Shown piece after piece: positions 8,419-16,984 of a stretch of 64,000 nt of DNA (positions within the stretch are counted from its first letter, which is position 1; every line of letters starts with the position of its first letter). This stretch comes from Bradyrhizobium sp. 132 (GTDB lineage: Bacteria > Pseudomonadota > Alphaproteobacteria > Rhizobiales > Xanthobacteraceae), in assembly GCF_023074185.1 (NCBI RefSeq), contig NZ_JADPKY010000041.1:1-64000 (forward strand), given 5' to 3'. The notes under the pieces are model-generated. The model was not told the DNA's origin. It searched no databases and saw only the letters and a list, made by a program, of their open reading frames with translations. A program made the translations under genes and the position numbers.

Positions 8419-9061
8419 GGTCGCCCCGGTATCCGCATTTGTCGTAGATCCAGGCCCACGTTTCCGGACCGTGGAAACTCAGGCAGGTGAGCTGCCAGTA
8501 GAGCAGGTTCGCCTTCTCGCGCTCGTCGCGGAACGATTCCACCATCAGATATTTCGAGGTGCCGCGCCCAACGCGCTCGATCTCGGACACAGCGCGGAAG
8601 ACGTCCTCGAGCGGAAGATTGTGAAGCACGCCGAGCGACACCACGAGATCGAAGCTGTGGTCGGGATAGGGGAGCGCGACGGCGCTGCCGATCTTCAATT
8701 GCGACCGCACCTCCTCCTTGGCGTTGGCGATGCCATAGTCGGAGATGTCGATGCCGGCGATCGTGAGGCCGGGCACGAGCTGGCTGAACTCATGGAGCAA
8801 ATAGCCCTTGCCGCAGCCGATATCGAGCACGCTCATCCCGGGCTTGATGCCGTAGCGGTCGATCAGGATCTGGGCGAGCGGGCGCCACCGTCCGTCGTAG
8901 CGATAACCGCCATAGCCATAGCGGCGGTCGCCGTCCCAATAGTCGTGGCCCCATTGCCGGGCCACGGTGGCGGATTCCGCCTTGTCGTGCTCGACGACCC
9001 GCTGAACGTAGTTCCGCTTGGTCGATGCGTGCATCGGCTGGAGTAAGTTGATCTCGGTCAT
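8396..9061 (-). CDS. class I SAM-dependent methyltransferase
   Basis: Compact methyltransferase of 221 residues. Motif I VLDIGCGKGYLL, motif II GIDISDY and a VVSLGVLHNL block are present, typical of UbiE/methyltransferase-11 types. A tyrosine/glycine-rich stretch (RYGYGGYRYDGR) precedes the fold and may shape an acceptor site. A TTG nine bases earlier is open, but ATG at 9061 is the natural start. The gene lies 25 bp after the sporadic-cluster gene. Probable O- or N-methylation of a sugar; acceptor unknown. Confidence 0.83.
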   Translation of the reverse strand: MTEINLLQPMHASTKRNYVQRVVEHDKAESATVARQWGHDYWDGDRRYGYGGYRYDGRWRPLAQILIDRYGIKPGMSVLDIGCGKGYLLHEFSQLVPGLTIAGIDISDYGIANAKEEVRSQLKIGSAVALPYPDHSFDLVVSLGVLHNLPLEDVFRAVSEIERVGRGTSKYLMVESFRDEREKANLLYWQLTCLSFHGPETWAWIYDKCGYRGDHGFIFFE

Positions 9062-9086
9062 TGTCCCCAACCGGTCCGCGGCATCG

Positions 9087-9479
9087 TCACAGGATGGTCG
9101 CGAATTTGTTGACGAGCAGAATGTCCTCGACGGCCTGGATGGCGTCGCGCGAGGACAGCGTGATCTCCTCGACGGCGGCGTGCAAGTCGCAGCCTTCGCT
9201 CAGCACGCGGTCGTAGATCTCCCGCCGCCGCGCCTCGTCGGGCGGCAGCATGAAGATGCTGTAAAGAATCAGGCCACGCAGCCGCGGCAGCTCGTCCAGG
9301 ATGTCCTCGAGCACCATGTAGCTGCCTTGCATGGTGTGCTCGGCGGCGCTGAGCAGATAATGCAGGTTCTTCCGCCGCGCGTAGTCGCGGATCACGATGT
9401 TCTGGACGTGCTGCGGAGTGCGGCTGCCGTTCAGCGGCCGGGCGCCGATATAGCCGCGATGGCCGGCTCGCTCAGCCAT
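9087..9479 (-). CDS. sporadic carbohydrate cluster protein, LIC12192 family (TIGR04323-like)
   Basis: Small protein of 130 residues that I recognise by the GYIGARPLNGSRTPQHVQN start, the IRDYARRKNLHYLLSAAE segment and the LYSIFMLP block. This family has no known reaction and appears patchily in bacterial surface-carbohydrate clusters, usually beside the 2OG-Fe(II) oxygenase found here. It overlaps that oxygenase gene by eight bases. No membrane segment or signal peptide is visible. Family membership is from memory of the conserved pattern and is fairly secure; function is unknown. Confidence 0.82.
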   Translation of the reverse strand: MAERAGHRGYIGARPLNGSRTPQHVQNIVIRDYARRKNLHYLLSAAEHTMQGSYMVLEDILDELPRLRGLILYSIFMLPPDEARRREIYDRVLSEGCDLHAAVEEITLSSRDAIQAVEDILLVNKFATIL

Positions 9480-10278
9480 GGAAGCCTCCCGGCAGCTTGT
9501 ACTGCATGCCGACGCGTGTTGCCGGGCGCAGCAGGATCGGTTCGAAGAACTCGCCGAAGCGCTTGTCCGCGTAGGGCGACATGATGCTCTTGAAGCGGCA
9601 GTTCATGCTCCAGCGCGTGCCGGGCTCCTCGTTGATGCGATTGCCGTGCATCAGGGTCTGGTTGAACAGCATCACGTGGCCGTAGGGGATCTCGATGAAG
9701 GTCGCGTGCGGCTTGATGGTCTTGTACAGCTCCTCGGCGCTGCGCAGGCTGGCCATTCGGTCCTGCATGTCGCCGTTCAGGGACGGCGGCAGCAGATACA
9801 TCGATTTGGAGCGGTGGACGTCGACCAGCGGCACCCACACCACAACTTCGAACGGCGAGTCGCCCGACCAGACGTCGGAATGGGTGGCGAGCAGCGAGGA
9901 ATCGTCACCTGGCAGCTGGATGCTGAGATTGACGCGGCGCTGCATGCAGAGCTCGTTGCCGACGATGGTCTCGATCGTCGAGCGCGCCAGGCGGAAATAG
10001 GTCGGCCGGAACCAGGGCTCGGCGTTGAGGCCGTTGAAGACGTGCAGCCGCAGGCCGTTGAGATCCTCCACGCTCACCCGGGTGTGGATGGTGTCGAGCA
10101 TCGCGTAGGGGTCGTTGCCGTGCGGCAGCTTCAGATAGTCCGCCGCAAGCTCGGCGGCGCGCCGCTGGATCCGGTCGAGCCCGGCGCGATCGTCGGCCGG
10201 CGTGGTGACGAAGCCATCGTCGATGAAGCGTTGCGCCAGCGCCTGCTCATCGGCCTCGAGGAAAGCCGTGTCCGTCAT
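9472..10278 (-). CDS. sporadic carbohydrate cluster 2OG-Fe(II) oxygenase (TIGR04324-like)
   Basis: Fe(II)/2-oxoglutarate oxygenase of 268 residues. The HxD iron motif is THSDVW (His133, Asp135), the distal iron histidine is His211 in LMHGNRIN, and Arg223 in TRWSMN is placed to bind 2-oxoglutarate. It probably hydroxylates or oxidises a sugar. ATG at 10278 overlaps the stop of the upstream aminotransferase as ATGA, indicating coupled translation; the longer open frame to 10305 lies inside that gene. It pairs with the TIGR04323-like gene immediately downstream. Confidence 0.85.
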   Translation of the reverse strand: MTDTAFLEADEQALAQRFIDDGFVTTPADDRAGLDRIQRRAAELAADYLKLPHGNDPYAMLDTIHTRVSVEDLNGLRLHVFNGLNAEPWFRPTYFRLARSTIETIVGNELCMQRRVNLSIQLPGDDSSLLATHSDVWSGDSPFEVVVWVPLVDVHRSKSMYLLPPSLNGDMQDRMASLRSAEELYKTIKPHATFIEIPYGHVMLFNQTLMHGNRINEEPGTRWSMNCRFKSIMSPYADKRFGEFFEPILLRPATRVGMQYKLPGGFHG

Positions 10279-11393
10279 GCAAAATACTCCCGGGCGGTCG
10301 CGCAAACATAGCTGATGTCCGAGGCCGAGAGGAACTGGTTGATGGGAAGCGTGAGGATCTGATCCGCCTGCCGCTCAGTCACCGGGAACGCGCCGCGACC
10401 GTGACCCAGATGCGCCGCCGCCTCCTGGAGGTGGATCGGTACCGGATAGTGGATCGCGGTCTCGATACCCTTGTCGGCAAGATATTTCTGGAAATCGTCG
10501 CGATGGTCCGTCTGCACGACGAAGGTATGGAAGGTGTTGAACTCGATGTTGCGGCAAACCGGGATGAACAGGGAAAGGCCGGCGAGCTCAGTGCGGTATT
10601 GCGCGGCGTTGCGGCGCCGGCGTTCGATCACGGAGGGCAGGTGACGCAGGCGAATGCGAAGCACCTCGGCCTGGACCGTGTCGAGGCGTGACACCATGCC
10701 CCACTCCTGGACGTCACTGCGATTGATCAGGCCGTGATTGCGCAGGCGTCGAATTCTCGCGGCCAACTCGGCGTCGGCGGTGACGACGAAGCCGGCGTCG
10801 CCCGCGGCATTGAGATTCTTCAGCGGGTGGGCAGAGAAACAGCCGAACGTTCCGATGGTCCCGCTCATCCGCCCGTCATAGGTCGAGCCGATGGCCTGCG
10901 CGCTGTCCTCGATCACGGCGAGAGCGTGCTTGGCCGCGATCGTCATCAGCGGGCTCATGTCGGCCATGCGTCCGGTCAGGTGCACCGGCATGATCGCCCT
11001 GGTCCGCGGAGTGACGGCGGCCTCGACTGCGGCCGGATCGATGTTCTGGTCCGGCAGTACGTCCGCAAACACCGGCGTGGCGCCGACGGCGACGATCGCG
11101 GCAGTCGATGCCACGAACGAATTCGGCGGGGTAATCACCTCGTCGCCGGGACCGATGTCGAGCGCCCTCAAGGACAGGATCAGCGCATCGGTGCCGGAGT
11201 TCAGCGTCACCACATGCGGCGAGCCGAGATAGGTGGTGAGCTCCTCTTCGAGCTTCGCAACGGCCGCGCCGCCGATGAAATCGCCACGCTGGAATACGCC
11301 CTCGACCGCCTGCATGATCTCGCCGCGCTCTTCCTCGAATTGCGCGGGAAGATTGACGTAACCGATGCGCCGGCGGCCGGTGTCAGCGTCCAT
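10275..11393 (-). CDS. DegT/DnrJ/EryC1/StrS family aminotransferase (1)
   Basis: PLP-dependent sugar aminotransferase of 372 residues. The PLP lysine is Lys192 in HPLKNLNAAGDAG, with NSGTDAL at 65-71 and the EDSAQAIG block at 162-169 around the cofactor. The family transfers amino groups to keto-sugar nucleotides, though some members act as PLP/PMP dehydratases that need a ferredoxin partner; the lysine here favours aminotransfer. It overlaps the paralogue 11383-12489 by 11 bases. TTG at 11411 is open but ATG at 11393 is preferred. Confidence 0.9.
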   Translation of the reverse strand: MDADTGRRRIGYVNLPAQFEEERGEIMQAVEGVFQRGDFIGGAAVAKLEEELTTYLGSPHVVTLNSGTDALILSLRALDIGPGDEVITPPNSFVASTAAIVAVGATPVFADVLPDQNIDPAAVEAAVTPRTRAIMPVHLTGRMADMSPLMTIAAKHALAVIEDSAQAIGSTYDGRMSGTIGTFGCFSAHPLKNLNAAGDAGFVVTADAELAARIRRLRNHGLINRSDVQEWGMVSRLDTVQAEVLRIRLRHLPSVIERRRRNAAQYRTELAGLSLFIPVCRNIEFNTFHTFVVQTDHRDDFQKYLADKGIETAIHYPVPIHLQEAAAHLGHGRGAFPVTERQADQILTLPINQFLSASDISYVCATAREYFA

Positions 11394-12489
11394 GGCAGAA
11401 TTTCCGGACAATCTCGATGACGCGGTCCTGCTGGGCGTGCGTCAGATGCTGGTCGACGGGGAAGCTGATGACTTCCTGGGCGTGGCGGTCGGTGACCGGG
11501 AAGGTGCCCGGCCCGTAGCCGAGATGCTTGAGGCCTTCCTGCTGATACAGCGGGATGGGGTAGTGGATCTTCGCTTCGATGCCGTTGTCCAGGCAGTATT
11601 TGTAGAGCTCGTCGCGGCGCTCGGCGAACACCATGTAGAGATGATAGACGTGCTTCACGTTGGGCCGGCGCGGCGGAATGCGCAGGCCGGGCAGGCCGGC
11701 GAGGCCCGCGTCATAATAGGCCGCGTTCTCGATCCGGCGGCGTGTGATCTCGCTGGTCTGGCCGATCAGCCAGTTGCCGACCACCGCCTGGAGGGAATCT
11801 AGCCGCGAATTGCAGCCGAGGATCGCGATCTCGTCGCGATTCTTCATGCCGTGGTTGCGGATCAGACGAAGCCGCTCGTTCATCCCGTCGTCATTGGTGA
11901 CGACGACGCCAGCATCGCCCCAGACGTTGAGGTTCTTGAGCGGATGCAGGGAGAAGCCGGCTGCGATACCGTGGGTGCCGGAGCGCTTTCCCGCGAACTC
12001 CGACAGAATGCCCTGGCAGGAATCCTCGACGACGGGAATGTTGTGACGTTGGGCGATCGCCATCAGCTTGCCCATGTCGGTGACCTCACCGGTCAACTGA
12101 ACCGGCATGATCGCCTTGGTCTTCTCCGTGATCGCGGCTTCGACGTAGTCGACGTTCATGCAAAAGGAATCGTCGCAGTCGACCAGCACGGGCGTCGCGC
12201 CGGTCTCCGCGATGGCGCCGACGGTGGCGATGAAGGTGTTAGCGGCGGTGATGACCTCGTCGCCATGACCGATGCCGAGCGCCTTGAGCGGCAGCTTGAG
12301 CGCGTCGGTGCCCGATCCGACGCCGATGGCGTGACGCACGCCGATCAGCTCGGCAAAGCGCCGCTCGAATTCGGCGACCGGCTTGCCCAGGGTGAAATCA
12401 CCGGTCGCCACCAATCGGCCGATCTCGGCCAGGATCGGGGCAGGATCGGAGAATTGCTCGAGCAGATAGGAATATCGAACGTCGTGCAT
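11383..12489 (-). CDS. DegT/DnrJ/EryC1/StrS family aminotransferase (2)
   Basis: Second sugar aminotransferase, 368 residues. The PLP lysine is Lys185 in LHPLKNLNVWGDAG, with GSGTDAL at 58-64 and EDSCQG near 155. It shares the overall order of motifs with its downstream neighbour, including AIMPVQLTG versus AIMPVHLTG and the C-terminal IHYPIP versus IHYPVP, so the two look like diverged duplicates. Two adjacent copies suggest two amination steps or two sugars. It lies eight bases after the transketolase B gene. Confidence 0.9.
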   Translation of the reverse strand: MHDVRYSYLLEQFSDPAPILAEIGRLVATGDFTLGKPVAEFERRFAELIGVRHAIGVGSGTDALKLPLKALGIGHGDEVITAANTFIATVGAIAETGATPVLVDCDDSFCMNVDYVEAAITEKTKAIMPVQLTGEVTDMGKLMAIAQRHNIPVVEDSCQGILSEFAGKRSGTHGIAAGFSLHPLKNLNVWGDAGVVVTNDDGMNERLRLIRNHGMKNRDEIAILGCNSRLDSLQAVVGNWLIGQTSEITRRRIENAAYYDAGLAGLPGLRIPPRRPNVKHVYHLYMVFAERRDELYKYCLDNGIEAKIHYPIPLYQQEGLKHLGYGPGTFPVTDRHAQEVISFPVDQHLTHAQQDRVIEIVRKFCHGR

Positions 12490-12497
12490 GGGGCCCG

Positions 12498-13457
12498 TCA
12501 GGTGGAATGAAGTTGAGGAGAGGAGGTGTGCGAGGCGGCGAGCGCGCGCTCGATCGAGGTCGCAATGGCGCCGGCGGAAAGTCCGTGCTTCTTCAGCAGC
12601 GAGTCCTGCGATCCGTAATTGTGCATGAAACGATCCGGCAGCGACAGCCGAAGCATCGCGGGCAGGCCGAAGCCGAGCTTGTCGATCAGCGCCTCCGCGA
12701 CCGCGCTGCCGAGGCCGCCGGAGGGCACGTGCTCCTCCAGCGTCGCCACCAGCTTGGTGCCCCGGATTGATTGCAGCAGCGCCTCGGTGTCGAGCGGCTT
12801 GACCGTGTGCATGTGCAGGATGCCGGCGCGAATGCCCTGGGCGGCCAGCAGGTCGGCCGCGGCGAGTGCGCGCTGGAGCATGATGCCCGTCGTGACCATG
12901 ACGACGTCGCCCGGTGGCCGCATCAGGATGGCCTTGCCGATCTCAAAGCCGTGCTCGGCCTTCGAGACGACGGCGTCGCCACCCTTGCCGAGCCGGATGT
13001 AGATCGGCCCGGTCCAGTCGAGCGTCTGCTCCATCAGCCGCGCCGCCTCGTCGGCGTCGCACGGGCAGACCACTGTCATGTTCGGCAGCGCCCGCATGAT
13101 GGCGATGTCCTCGATCGCCTGGTGGGTGGGGCCGAGCGGCGCATAGACCAGCCCGCCGCCATTGGCGATCAGCCGCACCGGCAGATTGTGCAGGCAGAGA
13201 TCGACGGCGACCTGCTCGTAGCAGCGGCGGGTGAGGAATGTCGCGATGGTGTTGACGTAGGGCACGAAGCCTTCCATCGCGAGACCGGCCGACATGCCGA
13301 TGATGTGCGCTTCCGAAATGCCTTCGATCAGGTGGCGCTTGGGAAACTCCTTGCTCATCGCGCGCAAGGTGCCCGCGCCGGGATCGGAGCCGATGTAGAG
13401 CACACGCTCGTCGCGCGTGGCGAGCTTGTGGACCATGTTCATCGCGGTATTGCGCAT
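12498..13457 (-). CDS. transketolase-like C-terminal subunit (pyrimidine-binding)
   Basis: Protein of 319 residues equal to the central and C-terminal thirds of transketolase. The catalytic glutamate that activates thiamine diphosphate is in EGISEAHIIG (Glu49), followed by a nucleotide/pyrimidine fold and a C-terminal domain with LEEHVPSGGLG. It forms a heterodimer with the N-terminal subunit encoded ten bases upstream (13468-14316). Split transketolases of this kind transfer two-carbon units between sugars. Being inside a sugar island, it is more likely a special carbon-chain builder than the housekeeping enzyme. Confidence 0.88.
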   Translation of the reverse strand: MRNTAMNMVHKLATRDERVLYIGSDPGAGTLRAMSKEFPKRHLIEGISEAHIIGMSAGLAMEGFVPYVNTIATFLTRRCYEQVAVDLCLHNLPVRLIANGGGLVYAPLGPTHQAIEDIAIMRALPNMTVVCPCDADEAARLMEQTLDWTGPIYIRLGKGGDAVVSKAEHGFEIGKAILMRPPGDVVMVTTGIMLQRALAAADLLAAQGIRAGILHMHTVKPLDTEALLQSIRGTKLVATLEEHVPSGGLGSAVAEALIDKLGFGLPAMLRLSLPDRFMHNYGSQDSLLKKHGLSAGAIATSIERALAASHTSSPQLHST

Positions 13458-13467
13458 GGGAAGCCGA

Positions 13468-14316
13468 TCAAAAATCGCCGACAGCGACGCGGATGGCGCC
13501 GAGCTCGCTGTCGGTCAGCTTGTTCTTGTGATGCCAATCGGCGTTGGATTCCGCGGCCGGCAGACCCTTGCCCTTGACCGTATGACAGATGACCGCGGTG
13601 GGTTTTCCCGGAACGGCCGGTACCTGCTTCAGGACAGCGCGCAGGGCACCGACGTCGTGGCCGTTGAGCTCCTGCACCGCAAAGCCGAAGCTGCGCCATT
13701 TGTCCGCGAGTGGCTCCAGCGGCAGGACATAGTCGGTGGGGCCGTAGCTCTGCAGCTTGTTGTAGTCGATCAGCGCGACCAGATTGTCGAGCCCGTGCTT
13801 GGCCGCGCCCATTGCAGCCTCCCACACCGAGCCCTCGTTGATCTCGCCGTCGCCGAGCAGAACGAAGGTGCGGTAGCTGCGCTCGCGCATGCGTGCGGCA
13901 AGCGCAAGGCCGACACCGATCGACAGGCCGTGTCCAAGTGCGCCGGTCGACGCCTCGACGCCCGGCACCATTCCGTATTCGGGATGTCCGCCCAAAATGC
14001 TGTCGGGGCCGCAGAAGCCGTCGAGCTCCGACAGGGGAAAGAAGCCGCGATCGGCCAGCAGCGCATAGAGCGCCAGACACCCGTGCCCCTTGCTGAGGAT
14101 CGCGCGGTCGCGGGCCGGATCGCGCGGGTTGTTCGGATCGATCCGCAGCACGTCGTCGTAGAGTACGCGGACCATTTCGATCAGCGACAATGCCGGACCG
14201 ACATGTCCGCGTCCCGCGGAGCGGACAGAACCGAGGACCAGTCGGCGCAGATAAAGGCTACGCTCGTCCAGCGTGCAGGTGAGGGCGGCTTCAGCGTGGG
14301 GCGAGATCTGGGTCAC
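13468..14316 (-). CDS. transketolase-like N-terminal subunit (thiamine diphosphate-binding)
   Basis: Protein of 282 residues equal to the N-terminal third of transketolase. The GDG...N thiamine diphosphate/Mg motif is LLGDGEINEGS (Gly155-Gly157, Asn160). SKGHGC near 75-80 and a HPEYG...STGALGHG segment complete the cofactor site. It starts with GTG, overlapping the upstream kinase stop as GTGA. Together with 12498-13457 it should give one active two-subunit enzyme. Confidence 0.88.
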   Translation of the reverse strand: MTQISPHAEAALTCTLDERSLYLRRLVLGSVRSAGRGHVGPALSLIEMVRVLYDDVLRIDPNNPRDPARDRAILSKGHGCLALYALLADRGFFPLSELDGFCGPDSILGGHPEYGMVPGVEASTGALGHGLSIGVGLALAARMRERSYRTFVLLGDGEINEGSVWEAAMGAAKHGLDNLVALIDYNKLQSYGPTDYVLPLEPLADKWRSFGFAVQELNGHDVGALRAVLKQVPAVPGKPTAVICHTVKGKGLPAAESNADWHHKNKLTDSELGAIRVAVGDF

Positions 14317-15341
14317 TTCGGTAAATCTGTTGGGCTAATCGTCTGGTGAAGCCGGCGGGCTTTGTCGAGCTGACCGGCGAGGCGGATCGTAACATCGCCA
14401 CCTTGTGCAGCCATTGCGCGCCGGGAGCGGCTGTCCGGCAAATAGGCGTTCAGGACAATCAGGCACCAGATTCCCTTGAACACAGGATACAGTACGTCAC
14501 GGCGGATCGCAAACGCGTCATCGCCCGCCTCGAAGGCGCGCGACAGCCGTTTGACCAAGCGATTCGCGCTCGCCTCCGGCAGGTCGCTGCCGGGGTGAAT
14601 GGCGGTGTCGGACACGAGCTTGACCGGATCGTCCCAGCCGAAATATTCGAAGTCGATGAATCGCAAGCACCCGCCTTCGGCGCGCAACGCGTTGTGCAGT
14701 CCGAAATCGGACGGACTTAGCGCGCGATGGTTGGGCGCAAGGTCCGCTGCGGGATCCCGGCCCAGTTCGGCGTAGCGCCGGCGGAGCTGCCGAATCGCGA
14801 CGTCAGTGCTGGGAACCAGGCTGCCTTCGATGAACGCGCGCAGGTCGGGATGATCATCCGAGACCCGCCGCAGTCCGTCCAGGCGCTGCTCGTACTGGGC
14901 GATGGCTGCCTCGGGCGAAAAGATGCTGGCTGAGGCGTTGCGCAAATTTTGCGCGCCTTCGGCGGCGCGCAGTTTCTGCAACGCTATCAGGAAATCGGCG
15001 AGTTGGTCGGCGTCGTCGCCCTGCGGGCGCAGCACCGCCGCCTCGCCGTCGAACCATTGGTACAGCGCGCAGAGCGCATCCGCGTCCTTTGCGACCGGCC
15101 GCGGTGTCGACATGATGCCGTGGCGCGACAGAAACGAGAGCGCGGCATATTCCTGTCCCAGGCGATCGCGTCCGTCGGACGGATAATGCTTAAGGGCAAG
15201 GGGCGGTCCCTCCGCCATCTCCAGCCGAAACACCCTGTTGTTGCCGCCGGACCGTGCCGGCTGGGCGGCCGCGACTCGCGCACCGGCCAGGCGGCTGCCG
15301 ATCGCGATCGCAACCGGCGCGGTTATGTCGGTCTCGCTCAT
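14313..15341 (-). CDS. aminoglycoside-phosphotransferase-fold kinase
   Basis: Small-molecule kinase of 342 residues in the APH/choline-kinase fold. RSGGNNRVFRLE is the glycine-rich nucleotide region and LALKHYP supplies the ATP-binding lysine. LSPSDFGLHNAL is the catalytic loop, where Ser replaces the usual histidine and the aspartate is kept, and FIDFEYFG is the magnesium motif. In this context it likely phosphorylates a sugar rather than an antibiotic. ATG at 15341 overlaps the upstream HAD gene as ATGA; a longer frame to 15392 lies inside that gene. Confidence 0.78.
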   Translation of the reverse strand: MSETDITAPVAIAIGSRLAGARVAAAQPARSGGNNRVFRLEMAEGPPLALKHYPSDGRDRLGQEYAALSFLSRHGIMSTPRPVAKDADALCALYQWFDGEAAVLRPQGDDADQLADFLIALQKLRAAEGAQNLRNASASIFSPEAAIAQYEQRLDGLRRVSDDHPDLRAFIEGSLVPSTDVAIRQLRRRYAELGRDPAADLAPNHRALSPSDFGLHNALRAEGGCLRFIDFEYFGWDDPVKLVSDTAIHPGSDLPEASANRLVKRLSRAFEAGDDAFAIRRDVLYPVFKGIWCLIVLNAYLPDSRSRRAMAAQGGDVTIRLAGQLDKARRLHQTISPTDLPK

Positions 15342-15958
15342 GCCGCAAGCACCTCGCGGCGAATATCGGCCCATGTCGCGATCGGCTTGCACTGTTCGGG
15401 GTGGGGGGGCTGCGACCGCGTGAACAGAATCGATCGCGTGGCCTTGGGAAAATGCGGTTGCTCGAAGACGTCGACGAGATCGTCGATGAAGACGTCGAGC
15501 CCCAGGCCCGCGATTCTCTCAACCTTGGCGGCCAGTGTATCCTCGAAATAGACGTCGCCGACGGCCAGCGCCGAATCCGCAGCGTCGATCAGGCCGGCTC
15601 GTCGTAGCCAGCTGCGCGCGGCGTCACGCAGGTCGGTGCGGTCGGGGTCCTGATGACCGAATCGAGTCTTGTGGCTGACGATGGAGACCTTGGAACCGGC
15701 CTGCTTGCACGCTGACAAAAATTCCCGCACCCCCGGATAGATTTCGGCGCTGCCAATGCCCTTGCCGTAGACGAAGCCTTGCAGCCCTTGCCAGGCCAAC
15801 TCGCCGCCCGCGCGGGAGCGGAGATGGTCCCGCACGTCGGTCTTCAGCCCCTCCCACCCCTCCGGCACCAGCCCACGCTGACTTGCGACGGCGGCAAAGA
15901 CCTTGTCGTAGCAGATGATCGTGTTGTCGAAATCGATGCCGATCCGCACGCCGCTCAC
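15338..15958 (-). CDS. HAD superfamily phosphatase
   Basis: Haloacid-dehalogenase-fold protein of 206 residues. The nucleophile motif is GIDFDNTI (Asp9, Asp11), SIVSHKTRFG is the second (Ser/Thr) motif with a following region for the lysine, and VFIDDLVDVFE is the acidic metal motif. It could dephosphorylate a sugar phosphate made by its neighbours. In ADP-heptose pathways a HAD phosphatase acts between kinase and nucleotidyltransferase, and both partners lie within this operon. It starts with GTG and overlaps the upstream epimerase stop (GTGA). Confidence 0.78.
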   Translation of the reverse strand: MSGVRIGIDFDNTIICYDKVFAAVASQRGLVPEGWEGLKTDVRDHLRSRAGGELAWQGLQGFVYGKGIGSAEIYPGVREFLSACKQAGSKVSIVSHKTRFGHQDPDRTDLRDAARSWLRRAGLIDAADSALAVGDVYFEDTLAAKVERIAGLGLDVFIDDLVDVFEQPHFPKATRSILFTRSQPPHPEQCKPIATWADIRREVLAA

Positions 15959-16956
15959 TTCAGGCTGATGTTCTGCATCATCTTGATGTTGAAGTACCGG
16001 GGGTCGTTGAGCGAGTTCGGCAGGCGGCCGCCCTTGAAGGCGTTGACAAGGCCGGACACGGCCTGCTCGATCGTGTGGGTCGGCGCAAAGCCGAGCTCGC
16101 GGCGGATCTTCTCCGAAGAGACGTGGTAGGAGCGGAGATCGTCGGTCGGCTCAACGGCGACGTCGACATTGCTGCCGACCACCGACTTGACGATGTCGGC
16201 GATCTTCATCAGCGAGTGGTTCTCGTAGCCGATATTGTAGGTCTTGCCGTCGATCTTCGCGTCGTCCTGCTGGAGCAGGAACAGATAGGCCGCGGACATG
16301 TCCTCGATGTGCAGATTGGGCCGGCGCTGCGTTCCCCCGAACACGCGGATGCGGCCGGTGTTGACCGCGAGATTGGTCAGGATGTTGACGACGACGTCGA
16401 GCCGCTGCCGCGGTGCGTAGCCGCAGACGGTGGCGGGACGAACCGTGCAGGCGACGAACCCGGACGCCGCCTCGTCGGCGAGGTCGGTCTCGCACATCGC
16501 CTTGAACTTCGAATAGTCCGTGAGCGGCTCGCAGGACAGGTCCTCGGTCACCTCGGCCTCGTCCTTGATGCCGTAGACGCTGGACGAGGAGGCGTAGATG
16601 AAGCGCTTGATGCCCGCCTTCTTGGCGGCGCGCACCATCGGCCGGAAGCAGTCGTAATTGATGGATTTTCCGAGCCCCGGATCCAGCTCGAACGACGGAT
16701 CGTTGGAGATGCAGGCGAGGTGGATCACGGCGTCGTTGCCGCGCAGGGCCTCGTTGATCGCGGCTTCATCGCGGATGTCGCCCTTGATCAGGCGCAGATT
16801 TGGATTGTTGCGGACGGCATCGAAGACATCGTCGCCATACATGAACAGGTCGAGCACGGTGACCTTGTGGCCCGCGGCGAGCAAGTGGGGAACCAGCACG
16901 CTGCCGACATAGCCGGCGCCACCGGTGACCATCACATTCCATTCTTGACCAATCAC
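15955..16956 (-). CDS. NAD-dependent sugar epimerase/dehydratase (1)
   Basis: Extended SDR of 333 residues. TGGAGYVGS (11-19) binds NAD, and YASSSSVYG with YSKFK provides the Ser/Tyr/Lys catalytic set. TVRPATVCGYAPRQR and FGGTQRRPNLHIEDM are substrate-binding blocks typical of nucleotide-sugar epimerases and reductases. The GTG start at 16956 has a GGAG box seven bases upstream and is preferred to the internal ATG at 16932, which would cut into the Rossmann strand. It lies 28 bp after the nucleotidyltransferase-kinase gene. Confidence 0.86.
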   Translation of the reverse strand: MIGQEWNVMVTGGAGYVGSVLVPHLLAAGHKVTVLDLFMYGDDVFDAVRNNPNLRLIKGDIRDEAAINEALRGNDAVIHLACISNDPSFELDPGLGKSINYDCFRPMVRAAKKAGIKRFIYASSSSVYGIKDEAEVTEDLSCEPLTDYSKFKAMCETDLADEAASGFVACTVRPATVCGYAPRQRLDVVVNILTNLAVNTGRIRVFGGTQRRPNLHIEDMSAAYLFLLQQDDAKIDGKTYNIGYENHSLMKIADIVKSVVGSNVDVAVEPTDDLRSYHVSSEKIRRELGFAPTHTIEQAVSGLVNAFKGGRLPNSLNDPRYFNIKMMQNISLK

Positions 16957-16984
16957 TGTCGTTCTCCAGTATTTGCCGTTCGCG

